DNA from: Diadophis punctatus similis
Taxonomy: Eukaryota; Chordata; Lepidosauria; Squamata; Dipsadidae
DNA: 64,000 nt
Assembly (NCBI GenBank): GCA_023053685.1
Contig: JALIGW010000004.1
Location: 85,675,749-85,739,748 of the forward strand
Reading direction: 5' to 3'
Positions within the stretch are counted from its first letter, which is position 1. Each line of letters opens with the position of its first letter. The position numbers and the translations under genes are program-made. Positions 22,306-34,921 of the stretch are shown piece after piece. The notes below the pieces were generated by a model, which saw only the letters and a list, made by a program, of their open reading frames with translations, made no database searches and was not told the origin of the DNA.

Positions 22306-23549
22306 GAATGAAGATTTCCTTACCTTGAATTCACTGGCAGTGAAATATCCAATAAGGTTTTTTTTTCATGCTCGATTGCAAAATAGGCCCCATCTCTAAT
22401 AAGGAGACCTATCAAATAAAGATACTCTCCTGATTTTGGTGGCAAATCAATGGGACTAAAATATACTTAGAATGAGTTGTGAATTATTTTGCTTATTATG
22501 GTTTATCTACAACAGTGTCGTACAATCGTATTAAACAGTGTTATGGGAGGAGCTTCTGCATGTCTTCAAGGCTGTTCTTGATTTCCAGTATGGAGTTAAC
22601 ATCACATCCACTTCAAGGTGCATCAAGAGATGTGTGTTTGGTGAGCAAGAATATCACAGTCATAACTAGCTTGGTTTGTAGTGCAAATCATTTGTAGCAA
22701 TCGTGTATTGATAATAAAAGATAGTTCTGAAACTCAAGTATTTGTGTTTTCCACCAACTGTAGATTAATGTTTCTATTCTAAGGCTTGTTTGGTTCCAAA
22801 AGCTTAAAAAGAACAAGAGTAATGGTTACATTACGTTACTTCAGTAAAGCACAGTTCATGCATTAGAATTATTAATTAGTTTGGATTGTATATTTAATTA
22901 TTTACTTACAGTAGTTGTTTATTATATCTTTCCAAGCAGTTGTAATAAAACACTTGCTTGAAAATCTTTAAGAAACACTAAATATTTTGCAGCTAAAATG
23001 AAATTATTACTGCACTACAGCATACAATAAGTACAGGAGGAGAGCAGTCACTCCCAGGTGCCTCAGATTATTAATACAAAATCCCGTGTTGTTATACTGT
23101 ATGCTGGTCAATGTCCATAATAAATATTTTTATTTGTGTTCTTAGTTTTCAGCGGCAACAGCATATTTGATATTTCTACATACAAAGGACTCAACATGCT
23201 TCTTTGTTCTGATTGAAAAGAACAATGTGGCTTGGATTTCCATGAATATTTTATGTAAATGTTGTAAAATTAGGAGAGAGAAATAAGATGAGAAAATACC
23301 ATAGTCATAAATATCTTGAAAAGCCAACAATATCAGAAAGGTTTTCTCCTTATGTTTTGAAAAATCTTCTTGCATTTAACCTTTTATTGAACAGTCTTCA
23401 TTCCCAAATCAAAGACAATATTCATGCATTGATTATATTAAAAGTATTTTTATGCAGCTGAATTTCACAGTGGTTTACGAGTTCAGTAAAACTTGAATTA
23501 AAAGCAATTTAGGCTTGATAGAATTTGAGATTTACAGGGCCTTGAAACA
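22306..23549. other. Unrecognised AT-rich stretch
   Basis: No repeat family or gene recognised. Confidence 0.55.
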
Positions 23550-23700
23550 TTCTAAGCAGGTTTAGACCTGGTTAATACATGGATGAAAGACCACCAAGAA
23601 ATTGAGGGCTGTAGTCGAGGTTGAGATATTACCCCCATCTTGAAATATATGACAAACTCCATAGTTTGAACAAACTTCTGGAGAAGTGATCTTTGGGGAG
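23550..23700 (+). mobile_element. 5S rRNA-derived SINE fragment
   Basis: TAAGCAGGTTTAGACCTGGT, TAATACATGGATGAAAGACC, ACC and AGGGCTGTAG align with the 3' half of 5S rRNA (GCTAAGCAGGGTCGGGCCTG, TTAGTACTTGGATGGGAGAC). The following GACAAACTCCAT resembles the body of the 5S-SINE copy at 34.6 kb. It is diverged and lacks the 5S 5' half. Confidence 0.68.
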
Positions 23701-25249
23701 GGAGTTGCTGATATTTTGTTAGGTCTTTGGATGCAATTTCTAGGTCAATAATATTGTTAAGCTTAATGCTAAGTGCAGGAAACCAGGAATCCAGGCAGTT
23801 CAAATGAATAGATGTACAGGTTTTATTGTATTGCTCTCTACAAGAATCTGAGCTACTAATGGTGGTAGATAAGAGTCAACGGAGTTCAAGGTGGGCTGGA
23901 CTTAGGTCTCTTTCTCACTGTGTGATTATTGCTTGTTATATGTATATGCAGGGAGATGCATCCCTGTTCAATATAATGGTTTATTCCTGAGCACGTGGTT
24001 AATATGTTCTCGTACGCATGTGTGCATTCCTTTCTCCGCTCTGTCCTTCTTCCTCTGTCTTCCATTGAGAGAAGACGCACTTTTATATTAGAGATGTAAA
24101 CAAATGAGGATTTATTGTTTTTGTACCGAAATAAATATTTTTACTTAGACTTTTAAACTGTGGTTTCTTTTCTAATGTCTGATGTCCGGGAAAAGATCAA
24201 ATGTCTCTTCTGTGAGATTAATTATCACCTCTGTCACTCTTGTGGGACCTGAGACTGATGATGCATTTGACCCCTCCCTCAGGCTCAGCCTGGCCGTATC
24301 CTACACTTTATAGTCCTTGCTTTCAGCTACAAATTACCTAGCAAAGCACCAATGATCCAACTTTATAATGTAGTTAGTATATTTGCAAATGGTCATTATC
24401 TTTTCCACATAGCTCTATTGTGTCATCGCCACTTCCAGGGTATAAAAGGGGTGCTCGTGCCACCTGCATCTTCCTCACAACTGTTTGTCAAGGGTCAGAG
24501 ACCCTTCAATTGTCAGCCCTGGTGAATGCCAAGAGAATTGGCAGATTTTGTAGCTGCGGAACAAACCTGAGAATTAAGACACAGATTGCAAGGGGCACCA
24601 GCTGCCGTTTCCCTTCCTTCTGGCTGGTGTAATCAAAGAAATGCTATTTTTACAGAAATACCCACTTGCAAAATTCCAGCCAGTTTAATCCTCTCCTGGA
24701 AAAACAAGCCACCCATCTTGAACGTGTCTTAAGTGTAGAGAATTTAAGCTGGAAAAAGAGCGATTCTTTCCCCAGAAACCAAGGTCATGTCGATGAAATA
24801 TTAAGTAGAAATATTAAAGTAATTCTGCTTTTCATTGCAAAGGCGATCCACCAACTGCGATCCATTTTTCCCCCCTGATGCATTCTTGCTTATTTTTTAT
24901 CACTCTTTGAGGGGGAAAAAGAAAGACGTGTAGACAGTTTGCAGTTCCACCCTTCCTCAAATATTTTCCAGCTCTGGCAGTTGTTACTGAGCAGAGCCAT
25001 TTATGAAAAACAGATAAGTCGGTAGACTCCATCAAGAGTTGAATTCCACCGTTTTCCGCGGAGCAGCCCTGTCCCAGAGCTTCCAGCGGGGCTGATTCGA
25101 ATGAGGTTTGATGCAATCTTTGTTCAGGTTTTCAGCCAGAGCTGGGCTGAATTTACACTTACAAAACTTCTCTGGGCCAAAACCCCTTCACGGGTGTTGG
25201 GGGAATTAGCAACTCCACTTATCTCATTCCGATGCCCTTCTGATGCAGT
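23701..25249. other. Unrecognised stretch
   Basis: No repeat family or gene recognised. Confidence 0.55.
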
Positions 25250-25832
25250 ACTGGTAGTCCTCAACTTGCAAATCATTCACTGAGTGACCATTCAAAGCAT
25301 CCCTGGTAGCGCAGTGGTTAGAGTGCAGTACTGCAGGCTACTTCTGCTGACTGCCGGCTGCCTGCAATTTGGCAGTTCGAATCTCACCAGGCTCAAGGTT
25401 GGCTCAGCCTTCCATCCTTCTGAGGTGGGTGAAATGAGGACCCAAAATTGTTGGGGGCAATATGCTCACTCTGTAAACCACTTAGAGAGGGCTGCAAAGC
25501 ACTGTAAAGTGGTATATAAGTGTTATTGCTATTGCTATCCCCATGGTCGTGGGATCAAAAGTTGGTTACTTGGCAATCGGCATTGATTTAAAATGGTTGC
25601 AGTGTCCTGGGGTCAGTTGATCATCATTTGTGACCTTCCCAGCTGGCTTCTGACAAGCAAAGTCAGTGAGGGAAGCTCAATTTGCTTCATGATCGCATGA
25701 TTCATTGCAGAGATTTGCTTAACAACCACGGCAAAAAATGTCATAAGCTCAGGTGTGTAACTCATTCAACAACTGCTTTGCTTAGCCACAGAAATTCTGG
25801 TCCCTATTGTGGTCAAAAGTCAAGGACTGCCT
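25250..25832 (+). mobile_element. pogo/Tc2-like MITE interrupted by a SINE
   Basis: Left end CTGGTAGTCCTCAACTTGCA and right end GTCAAAAGTCAAGGACTGCC are the termini of the family seen at 8.8 kb. The SINE (25301-25540) sits between AACCATTCAAAG-type sequence and CCCATGGTCGTGGGATC. About 70-80 bp of the MITE that should lie between these two points is absent, so insertion was accompanied by or followed by a deletion. Confidence 0.82.
25301..25540 (+). mobile_element. Sauria-type SINE, essentially full length
   Basis: Begins with a tRNA-like head: A box TAGCGCAGTGGTTAGAGTG and B box GCAGTTCGAATCTC. The body has CTCAAGGTTGGCTCAGCC, GAGGACCCAAAATTGTTGGG and GTGGTATATAAGTG, and it ends in a (TTGCTA)n tail. 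This is the reference copy for the truncated ones at 2.1, 32.3 and 61.5 kb. Confidence 0.93.
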
Positions 25833-28800
25833 AAATATACTTCCTCCAATCCATAGTCCTAGAGATGATTGCAAGTTACTTACCTAGCTTCTTCATCTCA
25901 TTTATAGGCCCAAATCCTGGAACGCCAATTGGATAGAAGTAAGAAAAATCCTGTCACCTTTTCTCCAGGAGAGGCTTCACCCAGGCCTGTGGTTCTCCCT
26001 TCTTCCCTTGGCTGTGTTTTTGTCCCCTATTGGGTAAGTGGCAGACTTTTTCAATTCTTCCACATTTCAGAGAAGTGCGCACAGATGTCTGCCTGTTTGT
26101 TTGTTTGCTTGCTTGTTTGTTTTCTTTCATTATTCACTACTACCCTACAAAACGACCTAGCTTATGTATCTGAATGGTCAAACAATTAGCAACTCCAAAT
26201 CTCTGCTAACAAATGCTCAGTCCTGCACATTGGCAATAAAAATCAGAACATCAAATACAAGCTGGACCTTACACGCTTCTTAAGAGGTCCCTAAGGGGGT
26301 GTGCATAAGTGCACCAGCGTGCCTACCGTCCCTGTCCTACTGTACCCATTTGTATGTACTCATTTTATGTGCTTATGGCTATGTTTTGCTTCTTTATATC
26401 CATTTATTTGTGGCATTTTTCCATGTGTTTTGTTTCCTTGCAATTGTTGACAAACAAACAAACAAAAACAAACAAATAAATCCACGATGGAGACTAGGTT
26501 TGATTTACAGGTGCTGGCAGCTGAAATAAGGGTGCAAAGCTTCAGTCGGGTGCTTTTTCTCAACTCTTCTTCAAGGGAAGCAGCTTTCAAAGCTGTTTCA
26601 GAAAGCAGCATGCCAGCCGACTTCAAAAACCCAACACTCGGGGCATTGTTTTCCGAAGCCTCCTCTGACGGATGTGGAAGTTTCTGCTGAGCATAAGCAG
26701 AATTCCTTATTGCAACTCTGATCAAGGCTTCAAAGGGATCCAGTTTGACAAAGAGAATTCAGCCACCTCCGCAGCTCAGCATAACCCGTAGGATAATTTA
26801 AATTATGTCACCCAGTCCTGCTAATTCATAACCCTTGACATCCAGTCAGGATATAAAGAAATCCTCCTGATAAGAAGACATGGCCATTTGGAAACAGACC
26901 CATAGCAGGAACAAATTCTATTCAGATGGATCTTTCCTGAAAATAAATAAATGTACACCTGTTTTGTTTTGTTTCAATGTGAGATGGCTGGGGTTCTTAG
27001 CCTTTTCTTTCTTTTAATAGCAAAAATGTGACATTGGAAGCTACACATTTCTTTCTCCAGAGTCTTATTAATTCTGAATCATGAGAAGGAAAAAAGCTAA
27101 AATGAGAAGAAGAGCTCAAAACCAATCGCTGTAAAAATTGATCTCTGCTAGAAATTGAGATTTATTTATTTTTTAAGATGGTGTGCCAAATCCTTTCAAC
27201 CGTTCCTTGAAGGAGGTGGCCAGATAAAGATTTGGGTATAATTCAAAAACTGCAATCTTTTAGGTCACTGTTGGGGTGAGAGAAAAGGGACCAATTTAAA
27301 AATCCTTTCAATAATTCTGGCATGTAGTTTGGACAGAAAAAATATAAGAATATTTTGCTGGCACTGGATAAGGCTGGCGACAGATGCTCCAGTTCGACAT
27401 TATTAAATTAAATTCCACGTTGTAATAGATTAGAAGACTCATGGAACAAGCATGCAAATGATCAAAGCAGATAATGTTACCAACTTCCCTCTCTTTTCCA
27501 ATATATGAAATCAATGGGCTTTGTGTGCCATGATAGAAATATGCATAAATAAACACAGTCTCTTTAGCTTAATGAGACTTTCTGCAAAGTCATCTGGTTA
27601 TAAGAATAACTGTGGGATCATTTCCATAACTTAACCATGAAAAATTAAACTATGCACCCTGTACATGAAAGATTAGTGTCTTCTAAGATATTTCCACAGA
27701 TATGGAAGATTCATATTATTTTGCCTGACAATAAAACTCATACCACATGGGCCAGCATTAGCTACAGTATATTCCCAGCGCTTTAGGTCCCATGTAGCTT
27801 TTCCATGGATGCGTATGGAGGATTGATATCTCTAGAAATACCTTCTTTTTTCTTCCCTATTAACTCTCTTTTAATTTGGGAGGGAATGTTATTGTTCTGT
27901 AAATAAAAGACTTGTTATCTTTAGCTAGTATTTCCAAGTGGCTTCGCTTTCTCTTAGTGATGGCATCCTAATCTGATTGGCTACCCTGCATGGTGATATC
28001 ATTGTGTTCTCTGTGTGATCCCTGATGCTCACCTTTGTGGAACATCTGGAAAGGAAGCAGAAGCGCATAGAAACCAGAAAGAAAAATGGGAAGACAGCTG
28101 CATGGAGAAAGAAGGGAAGATTCAAACCCTGTTTTGCAAAGAATGTCCCTAGTCAATCTAAATCACTACTTGCAGCTCAGATATGACTCCTGGGTCATAT
28201 AATGTTTCTGTACATCCACTGAAAGGTTCGCATTCAAGAAAAACATATCGGCAGTCGTGTTAAGCATGCTAGCAACGTCCAAAGTCTAGGACTTCAAGTG
28301 TTCTCATCTAGGGCCATGTGTTTCCCCCACTTCCTAAATGAAGAGCCGAAGTGTAACATAAACATCGCTTTGCAGAAACAACAGCTTTAATGCAATCTGA
28401 CACAGGAGCATTTTTAATGCAGATGTTTAGTCATATTTAATTTCAAATGCTTTTCCACTGGATCCATCTAGCATCATGCTAGAAAAGGCTGCCATTCATT
28501 ATGTGGACAGAATGAAAAATAGTCTGCCTTTACTACTAATCAAGAGAGACTTGACAACGTGCAAAAGATTATCACTTTACTGCAGCATTCTTATATACTG
28601 TTGTCATTGTGTCTTTGTGAGGAGCTGTGCCAATAGTTGTGCCAATAGAATGTAATATGGATGGAGGTTTCATCCAACAGGCCAAACTTCTTGTAGGTTT
28701 TATGGACGAGATCTTTGATTTCCCCTTGGAGGGTATTTACTAGCTTGCCTTCCTTGCTTGAGGATAACTTTATTCTCTCCTATTTCCCCCAATAACACTT

Positions 28801-28847
28801 TTCTCTTTTCAATATGGGAGATTCCATTCTATCCCATATAATGACTG
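25833..28847. other. Unrecognised stretch of 3 kb
   Basis: Contains short TTTG-type (26097-26122) and AAAC-type (26450-26480) repeats. The open frames 26360-26725 (minus) and others show no domain I recognise. No exon called. Confidence 0.55.
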
Positions 28848-29357
28848 TACGTGTATCTGCGGAGCTTTAAGAGGTAGAAGACCTGACTCATATATTATTT
28901 GACTGCTGTCTGTATAAGGAGGCGAGAGATAAGTTCCTTGATCCACATATTAAACCTATGGCCCAGTGGGAGGCCCATATTTAAACAACATACCTCATGT
29001 GTGGCCAGAATCTGAAAACAATATTTAATACAGCACAGTTTCTGACTAAAATGGTCCGACTGAGATCGGCATATGTGGGCCTGATTGGGGTAGATTATAG
29101 GAGTGGTACAGAAATGTAATTTTGTTATTTTATTCTATTTTACATATTTATGTATTAAATTATTGTATTTTATCCCAAAATTATTGTATTTTATTCTTAT
29201 TTTATATGGCTTTATAGGATTTTATTGGTGTTTGAACCTTGTACCTTGATATCGCCTATAGGCTAATCAATAAAGCTAAGCTAATCCAGTCCCTCTGGGA
29301 GTTGGGCGGCATAGAAATTTTAATAATAATAATAGTAGTAATAATAATAGTAGTAAT

Positions 29358-29400
<43 letters not shown>

Positions 29401-29401
29401 C
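28848..29401 (+). mobile_element. LINE ORF2 C-terminus and 3' tail
   Basis: A plus-strand frame reads EDLTHILFDCCLYKEARDKF, the HxLx(n)C-type C-terminal motif of non-LTR retrotransposons, followed after a stop by FLTKMVRLRSAYVGL. An AT-rich 3' UTR follows, then AATAAAGC, a hairpin CCCTCTGGGAGTTGGGCGGC and compound (AAT)n(AAC)n repeats at 29323-29401. The clade is not resolvable by eye. Confidence 0.78.
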
Positions 29402-30495
29402 TTCTCTGTTTTCAAGGATGCCATTCCAAGAGCTGCACCCGGGATATGTATGCATGACTCAATATCCCAGTAGGGAGATCTTCATCTTCTTGGAATGGAA
29501 ATCTTTAGATCCAGAAGATCCAATGTTGGAGAAGTGAACACTTTTCAAAAATTAAGGCGTCAAATAAATGTTTAATGACGAAAGAGGAGACTTTAGGGTT
29601 TCTGTCAACATTAGAGAGTTCCTGGGTGTGACCAGGGAAATCTTTGACAATGTCAAGAGTAGCCACCATCTCAAGTCAGGCTAAGAAATACAATCTTATA
29701 AAAGGCTCCCTAGATTTGGTCACAGCAAATCCAAATGGAGATCACCTTTGTAATCTGGGAGTTTGTTGGAATCTGCCATCCAGTGTTCCAGGAAGAAAAC
29801 CCTGAGAAGATCCATCTGTAACTGTGAGGAAGATAAGACACATATTTTGTAGGTGTGGGATGCCATTACTTGATTCAGTTCCTGGAAAAGATGAAGTATT
29901 TCAATGGAAATAGAAATAGCTCTCTATTTCCACTGACTATATGGGTGGTCTAATTAATTCTTGGCCTTATCCAACCCCACATTTAGCAGAAACATAGGAG
30001 ACAGACTAATTAAGCACACTTTCCTCACCATGTACATCCATGGATTTAAACTTAAGCTTTATAATTAGGAAAATTAGCCCAGTCACAGATTGCCAAATCT
30101 TGGCTGTTCTCCTGAAGAGATCTTCATAAACTGAGTTCTCAAAGGAGAAGGCTTCATTTTCCGTTGGATACAACATTGGAATTATAGCAGTTGGGCATTG
30201 AGGATTGTGGGCTGAACTATTTAATAGCAGCTGAGCCTAGTGGGATTATAAAATGGAGATCTGCAATGATAGAGGCCATATTGGAAATGTAATCTTCAAG
30301 AGTCTTGGGAAACAATGCCTAAATGTTTGAATCATTAGATAACTGCTTTGATCTTATGATGATCTAACTGCCAGTTATGGATTTCAGCCAGGTGGGCTGC
30401 ATTCCTTCCACTCTGAGCTCTATGAACAGGAGGGGAGGAAGAATGGAGTTGCCAAACCAGGTAGACCAGACACAAACAGAGAAGCTCATTCTATT
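29402..30495. other. Unrecognised stretch
   Basis: No repeat family or gene recognised. Confidence 0.5.
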
Positions 30496-30529
30496 TTATT
30501 GTAAGGCTACGTTAACAGAATCTTGCAAG
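30496..30529 (+). repeat. 34-bp segment exactly repeated at 33319-33352
   Basis: The segment around GTAAGGCTACGTTAACAGAA is identical over 34 bp at the two sites. Here it appears embedded in a longer unrecognised sequence that may be part of an interspersed repeat. Confidence 0.9.
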
Positions 30530-30644
30530 TCTGAAGGTCTGTCGTCTCCTTTACTCCTGAGAAATTAGGAAGAGTCTCTTCCTGAAATTCTCACCCCGCT
30601 CACTATCCAACTGCAGCCTCTGCTTCCTCTTGTCTGATGTTCCT

Positions 30645-30790
30645 TAGGCAGGGTCTATGGAGGGTCTCAGTCATCCAGGTGATGGTTGTCCCAAAAGTGC
30701 TTTTTCAAAAGGCCACTTTTGGACTTTCTTTGTTCTTCATTCTGAAGACGTTTCCCTTCTCATCCAAGGAGCTTCTTCAGAACTGCAGTG
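30645..30790 (-). mobile_element. PLE-like repeat, single copy
   Basis: Reverse complement carries GAAGAAGCTCCTTGGATGAG, AAGGGAAACGTCTTC, AAAGTCCAAAAGTGGCC, GCACTTTTGGGACAACCATC and GACCCTCCATAGACC. The last block matches the end at 44.5 kb (AGCTCCATAGAC) and 11.38 kb (TCTCTACAGAC), marking a shared 3' terminus. Confidence 0.7.
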
Positions 30791-32129
30791 TCTCCCAAGG
30801 TCATGGCCACACATCATTAAACCAATTCCAAAATTACTTCCCGGCTTTCCTTCCCACGGGGATTGAGGATTTTCTTCCAGTTTCTTTTCTTTGCAACCCC
30901 TGACCGAATCCAGCACATTTTTGAATCCACTCTTTCTTTTCTTGGCCCGTCCTTCCCACCACCAAATTTGGTCCCCCTCTGCTGATGATCAGGCCTGACA
31001 GCATCCCAAGCTCATTCCCTCAATTTCCTTCAAATCTCTGGTTTGGTTGGAAATAATTGTTAACATTCTGGGAAAAGAGAATGGTTTCCATGATTGCTTC
31101 CGAAGGGACAATGCCTGGGTGTAGCCATGAAGTCATCAAGAGTCAAGCTTGGCTCAAGCCCATGGAAGGGGCTGAATGTTTTGAAACCTCCATTAAAATG
31201 ATATATTGGATTTGCTTGGAATAATAGGCTACGGATTATCCTATAAAAATTGGTCCAGGCTACACATTTACTGGGCTGAAGGGGGGATCCCCCCCCAAGC
31301 AATTAATTGCTTAATGAATGTCAATTGTGAAGAGCAGCAAATAAACCACTTTGGCAACACACATGAGATTTTTGTTCCCACTTTTGGAAATCTTATGCTG
31401 TAAAATAGGGAACAAATCATCCGTTCTAGTTGAACAATTTGGATGTATATAAACAACGTAAACTGGAGTGAGTCTTTGGCTCTGGACTAAAATGCAGCTT
31501 TTCCACTTTTGCTTTGGACTGAAATTCTGAAGATTTGTGCATAATAAACAAAGTTGACATGGATGGAATTTTTGTCATGTAAAACCAAAACCTTGAAGGA
31601 TTTACTTATTGTCAACTCACGGTTAAGGCGTTTGCTATCTGGAAAATTATAGTGAAATATTTCTTATTGATAGACAAATCAATGTTACTGACCTGCTATC
31701 CTTTTCATATTAGATGCAGGTGATTTGTTTGCACAAAGAAAATAGAAAGCAGGATTTTAAAGAGGAAATTTCTGGAGATGATGCAAAGTAGGCAGGCGGC
31801 AGGAAAATGTAAAGTATTTTTAAGGAAACCCTATGCATTCCTCTGTCTCAAAAAACAGGTATTTATATACCAGGGTAAAGCACTGAAGATTTGAATTTTT
31901 CATAAATTTCCAGTGAACTAAAGAGTAACAAAGGGTAAGAGTAGAATACATCTATGGTTTGAAGGAAAACATCATATTTATATCTACCAAAATAGCTGCA
32001 TTGTAGTAGATAATATACTGTATACTGTATATCTCTAGTGTATATATGTCTGTGTATATATGTATTATGTTTATACAGACATATAGATATATAGAAATAT
32101 AGATTGGGAGATTGTCTTCTGACTGCTAC
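30791..32129. other. Unrecognised AT-rich stretch
   Basis: No repeat family or gene recognised; a short TATA-rich patch near 32000-32100. Confidence 0.5.
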
Positions 32130-32226
32130 TTGGTGTTCATGGATACTGTATGCTCTGCTAGACTTCTGCCTGTCTGTTCTACATAGTGGCCATTACAAAT
32201 CTTACATTGTATGTGGCAGAGAATTC
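32130..32226 (-). mobile_element. Penelope-like element, GIY-YIG endonuclease remnant
   Basis: The minus strand reads CHIQCKICNGHYVEQTGR followed by SLAEHTVSMNTK, the CxxC-plus-YVGQTxR segment of the PLE-type GIY-YIG endonuclease. The expected glycine of YVGQT is glutamate here. Only this short piece survives. A second remnant of the same domain is at 36.5 kb. Confidence 0.78.
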
Positions 32227-32342
32227 TTCTTTCCTATTTAAATAAATAAAATAGTTCCTCTTTTCATAAGGCTCTCTTTATTTTCCTCTCCTCTCACTGC
32301 TTCTTCCAATACAAGCAGTTCTGCTTTCAAACAGCTCATTCT

Positions 32343-32626
32343 ATATTTATTTATTTATTTATTTATTTAATTATTTAATTATTTATTTATTTGTGAGATT
32401 TATATACCGCCTCACAATGCAAGCACTCTCTAAGCAGTTTACACCAGTAAGCAATGGATATTTATATTGCCCCCAACAATCTGGGTCCTCATTTTACCTA
32501 CCTCGGAAGGATGGAAGGCTGAGTCAACCTTGAGCCGGTGAGATTTGAACCGCTGACCTGCAGATCAATGTCAGCTAAAGTGGCCTGCAGTACTGCCTCT
32601 AACCACTGCGCCACCTCAGCTCTTAA
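32343..32626 (-). mobile_element. Sauria-type SINE, full length, with (ATTT)n tail
   Basis: Reverse complement starts at the tRNA-like head (GTGGCGCAGTGGTTAGAGGC; B box GGTTCAAATCTC), continues through CTCAAGGTTGACTCAGCC and GAGGACCCAGATTGTTGGGG, and ends in (AAAT)n at 32343-32392. Confidence 0.94.
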
Positions 32627-32936
32627 TACTCCCTAACATATCTATATTTTATGCTGTCAATTATCCACCTGCAAGTGTTGACATTTTTCTTATATCTCTG
32701 ATATTTTCAACTTCGGCATATCTCATTCTGTGGACCTGAGTTCCTCTCTTTTTTTGGTCTCTGAACAGATGACAGAAAGCAGGAAGTTCACACTTTTTAG
32801 AAAAGAAAAATAAGCTTTAGCTGCATACAGAAGATATGAAAGGGTAGGCTTGAAGATTAAACAGAGAACTTTGGAGATGGGAAAGAAGTGACAAGGAATT
32901 CAATTATATATTAACAATTTCTGAGCTGTACTAAAC

Positions 32937-33378
32937 AATCCCAGAATAACAGACCTGGGAGGGACCTTTGAGGTCTTCTAATCTAACCCCCTGCTCAGGC
33001 AGGAAACCCTGTACCATTTCAGAAAAATGGTTGTCCAATCTCTTCTTAAAAACCTCCAGTGATGGAGCACCCACAACTTCTGGAGACAAGCGCTTCCACT
33101 GGTTAATTGTCCTCACTGTCAGGAAATTTCTCCTTGGTTCCAGGTTGCTTCTCTCCTTGATGAGTTGCCACCCATTCCTTCTTCTCCTGCCTTCAGGTGC
33201 TTCGGAAAATAAGTTGACTCCCTCTTCTTTGGGGCAGCCCCTTAGATACTGGAATACTGCTATCATGCCACCCCTGGTCCTTCGTTTCCTTAAACTAAAA
33301 CCATACCCAGTTCCTGATTTATTGTAAGGCTACGTTAACAGAATCTTGCAAGCTCTTCCTTTGTTTTAGCCTCCAGTC
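32937..33378 (-). mobile_element. CR1: CR1 LINE 3' end with ORF2 C-terminus
   Basis: The minus-strand frame 33266-32931 encodes the CR1 ORF2 end: MIAVFQYLRGCPKEEGVNLF, later NFLTVRTINQWKRLSPEVV and SLEVFKKRLDNHFSEMV. At 33319-33352 the CR1 sequence is interrupted by a 34-bp segment identical to 30496-30529, after which CR1 resumes (GTTTTAGCCTCCAGTCC). This is the most complete CR1 coding tail in the window but lacks the reverse transcriptase. Confidence 0.95.
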
Positions 33379-34589
33379 CAAGTTAGAGAATTATGGATCC
33401 TACCAGGGATCAGGGATCCGTTGGTTCCTTGGGCATCTTCAGTTAAATAAGCTTTCTTTCTTCTTTTGAACCTGCCTGATGCTGATCCCTCCACGTAGGT
33501 GATTAAGCAAGGAAATAACTCAAAATTGAAACTGAATGGGGTTTGGTTGGATATTCCAAGAAGAAGAGAGCTCACTAAAGGGATACAATATTTTTTTTTA
33601 AAAAAGCCAAGAATCTTGAGTTGTCATTTGCTCATTCCATCATGATATAATGGGGGAAAAATTCTTTAGGGAGCATTGCAAACGTTTCACAAGCTCTCCC
33701 TCTTCCTCCCAGCCCCCTCTTTTAAAGAAAAAAAGCACAGCCTCGTAATTTATAGCTCTCCCGAGTGAATCCTGCACGCCTCCCCTTGCCTTTGCTCTGC
33801 TCGGTTGTGGAAGCCAACACAAAGGGCCGGTTGAAGCTTGGAAAAATGACCCTCGCTTGGTTGAACAAGAGCCGGCAGAAGACTCATACACCAGTGGTGT
33901 GCGGAGAAGTGACCCATCTCAGAGGTTACTCAAATGTTTGGAATGTGGGAAATACCTCCTTTTCTCCTCCTGCAACTATTCAGTAACTCTGGTGGCCTGA
34001 TTTCTCCATTGCAGAAAGTGGGGGAACAGACGAGTAGATTTAAGCCGTGTCGGCTGCAGGAGCCCTGAAGTCATCATGGCCTCTGTTCTGCTCATTGCTC
34101 TCCGAGTGGAAACCATTGGAACTGAACAGGGTGCTGCTCTGCTCTGCTCTGCTCCAAAGGCATGTCGTGGAAGAGAGTCGCACAATGGGCTGCTTGTGGT
34201 TCTTAAGCGAGGTGTTTGTAGCCCAGTTCAAACAGGGAGTCTCTGTTCGGAAGTGTTCGGGACCCCCGAATTAGAGCGGCCAAGATAAACAACCCTTGTG
34301 CACTTCACCAGTGCGTATCATTTCAGCTGTTTCAGGCTGTTAAATATATAAATGTTAGCTCAAGCCTAAATGGGCAGCAAATATTTACACTCCTTTGACT
34401 GCCTTGCGTGTTTGTGGGTTGTAATTTCATATCAAATCTCAATGATCTGCAATGCGGGGCCTTTACTGGCCATAACCCTCCCCCCAAATGACCCTATTTA
34501 GCTCGAAATGCATTGCATTCCAGCTACTAATTCATATGCTCTACTATGATCCAAATGTGAGCTTCAGCAGGTTGCAATACTAGCTAGAC
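33379..34589. other. Unrecognised stretch
   Basis: No repeat family or gene recognised. The plus frames 34047-34288 overlap each other in two registers and lack domains. Confidence 0.5.
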
Positions 34590-34755
34590 TTAGCTGGTCT
34601 TGGAAATTAGGCAGGGTCATTCTGAGGTTGGAAATGGAGACCACGGAGCATTCACAGACTGTTAGCTAATTGGAAAGTTTGTTTAAAAAAAGATGAAAGA
34701 AATGGCAAACCATTTTCTTAGTGCTGGTGAGAAAACTAAACCATGAGTTGAGCTG
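34590..34755 (+). mobile_element. 5S rRNA-derived SINE
   Basis: GCTGGTCTTGGAAATTAGGC, AGGGTCATTCTGAGGTTGGA and AATGGAGACCAC track the 5S rRNA internal promoter half (TCTCGGAAGCTAAGCAGGGT, GGATGGGAGACCAC). This is followed by AAATGGCAAACCATTTTC and GAGAAAACTAAACCATGAG, the non-5S body typical of such SINEs in reptiles. Confidence 0.75.
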
Positions 34756-34921
34756 GTGAGTTTGCTGTTTGCTGAACACAGAGTACCTCCTAAATCCTTT
34801 GCCATCTGGATTCTGAGCAGAATTCATATTTTTAAGCACATCGTATCATAATCACTCGGAACAGGTTTATCTAAAGGTATGAACCTCAGCCAACGCTTGA
34901 AGCGTGAATTCCCAAGGCCAG

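Noticed and set aside
23550..23625. 5S rRNA gene
   Set aside because: Only the 3' half is present and it is heavily diverged; it continues into SINE-like sequence.
25301..25375. tRNA gene
   Set aside because: A and B boxes are present but the cloverleaf is degenerate and the sequence continues into a Sauria SINE body.
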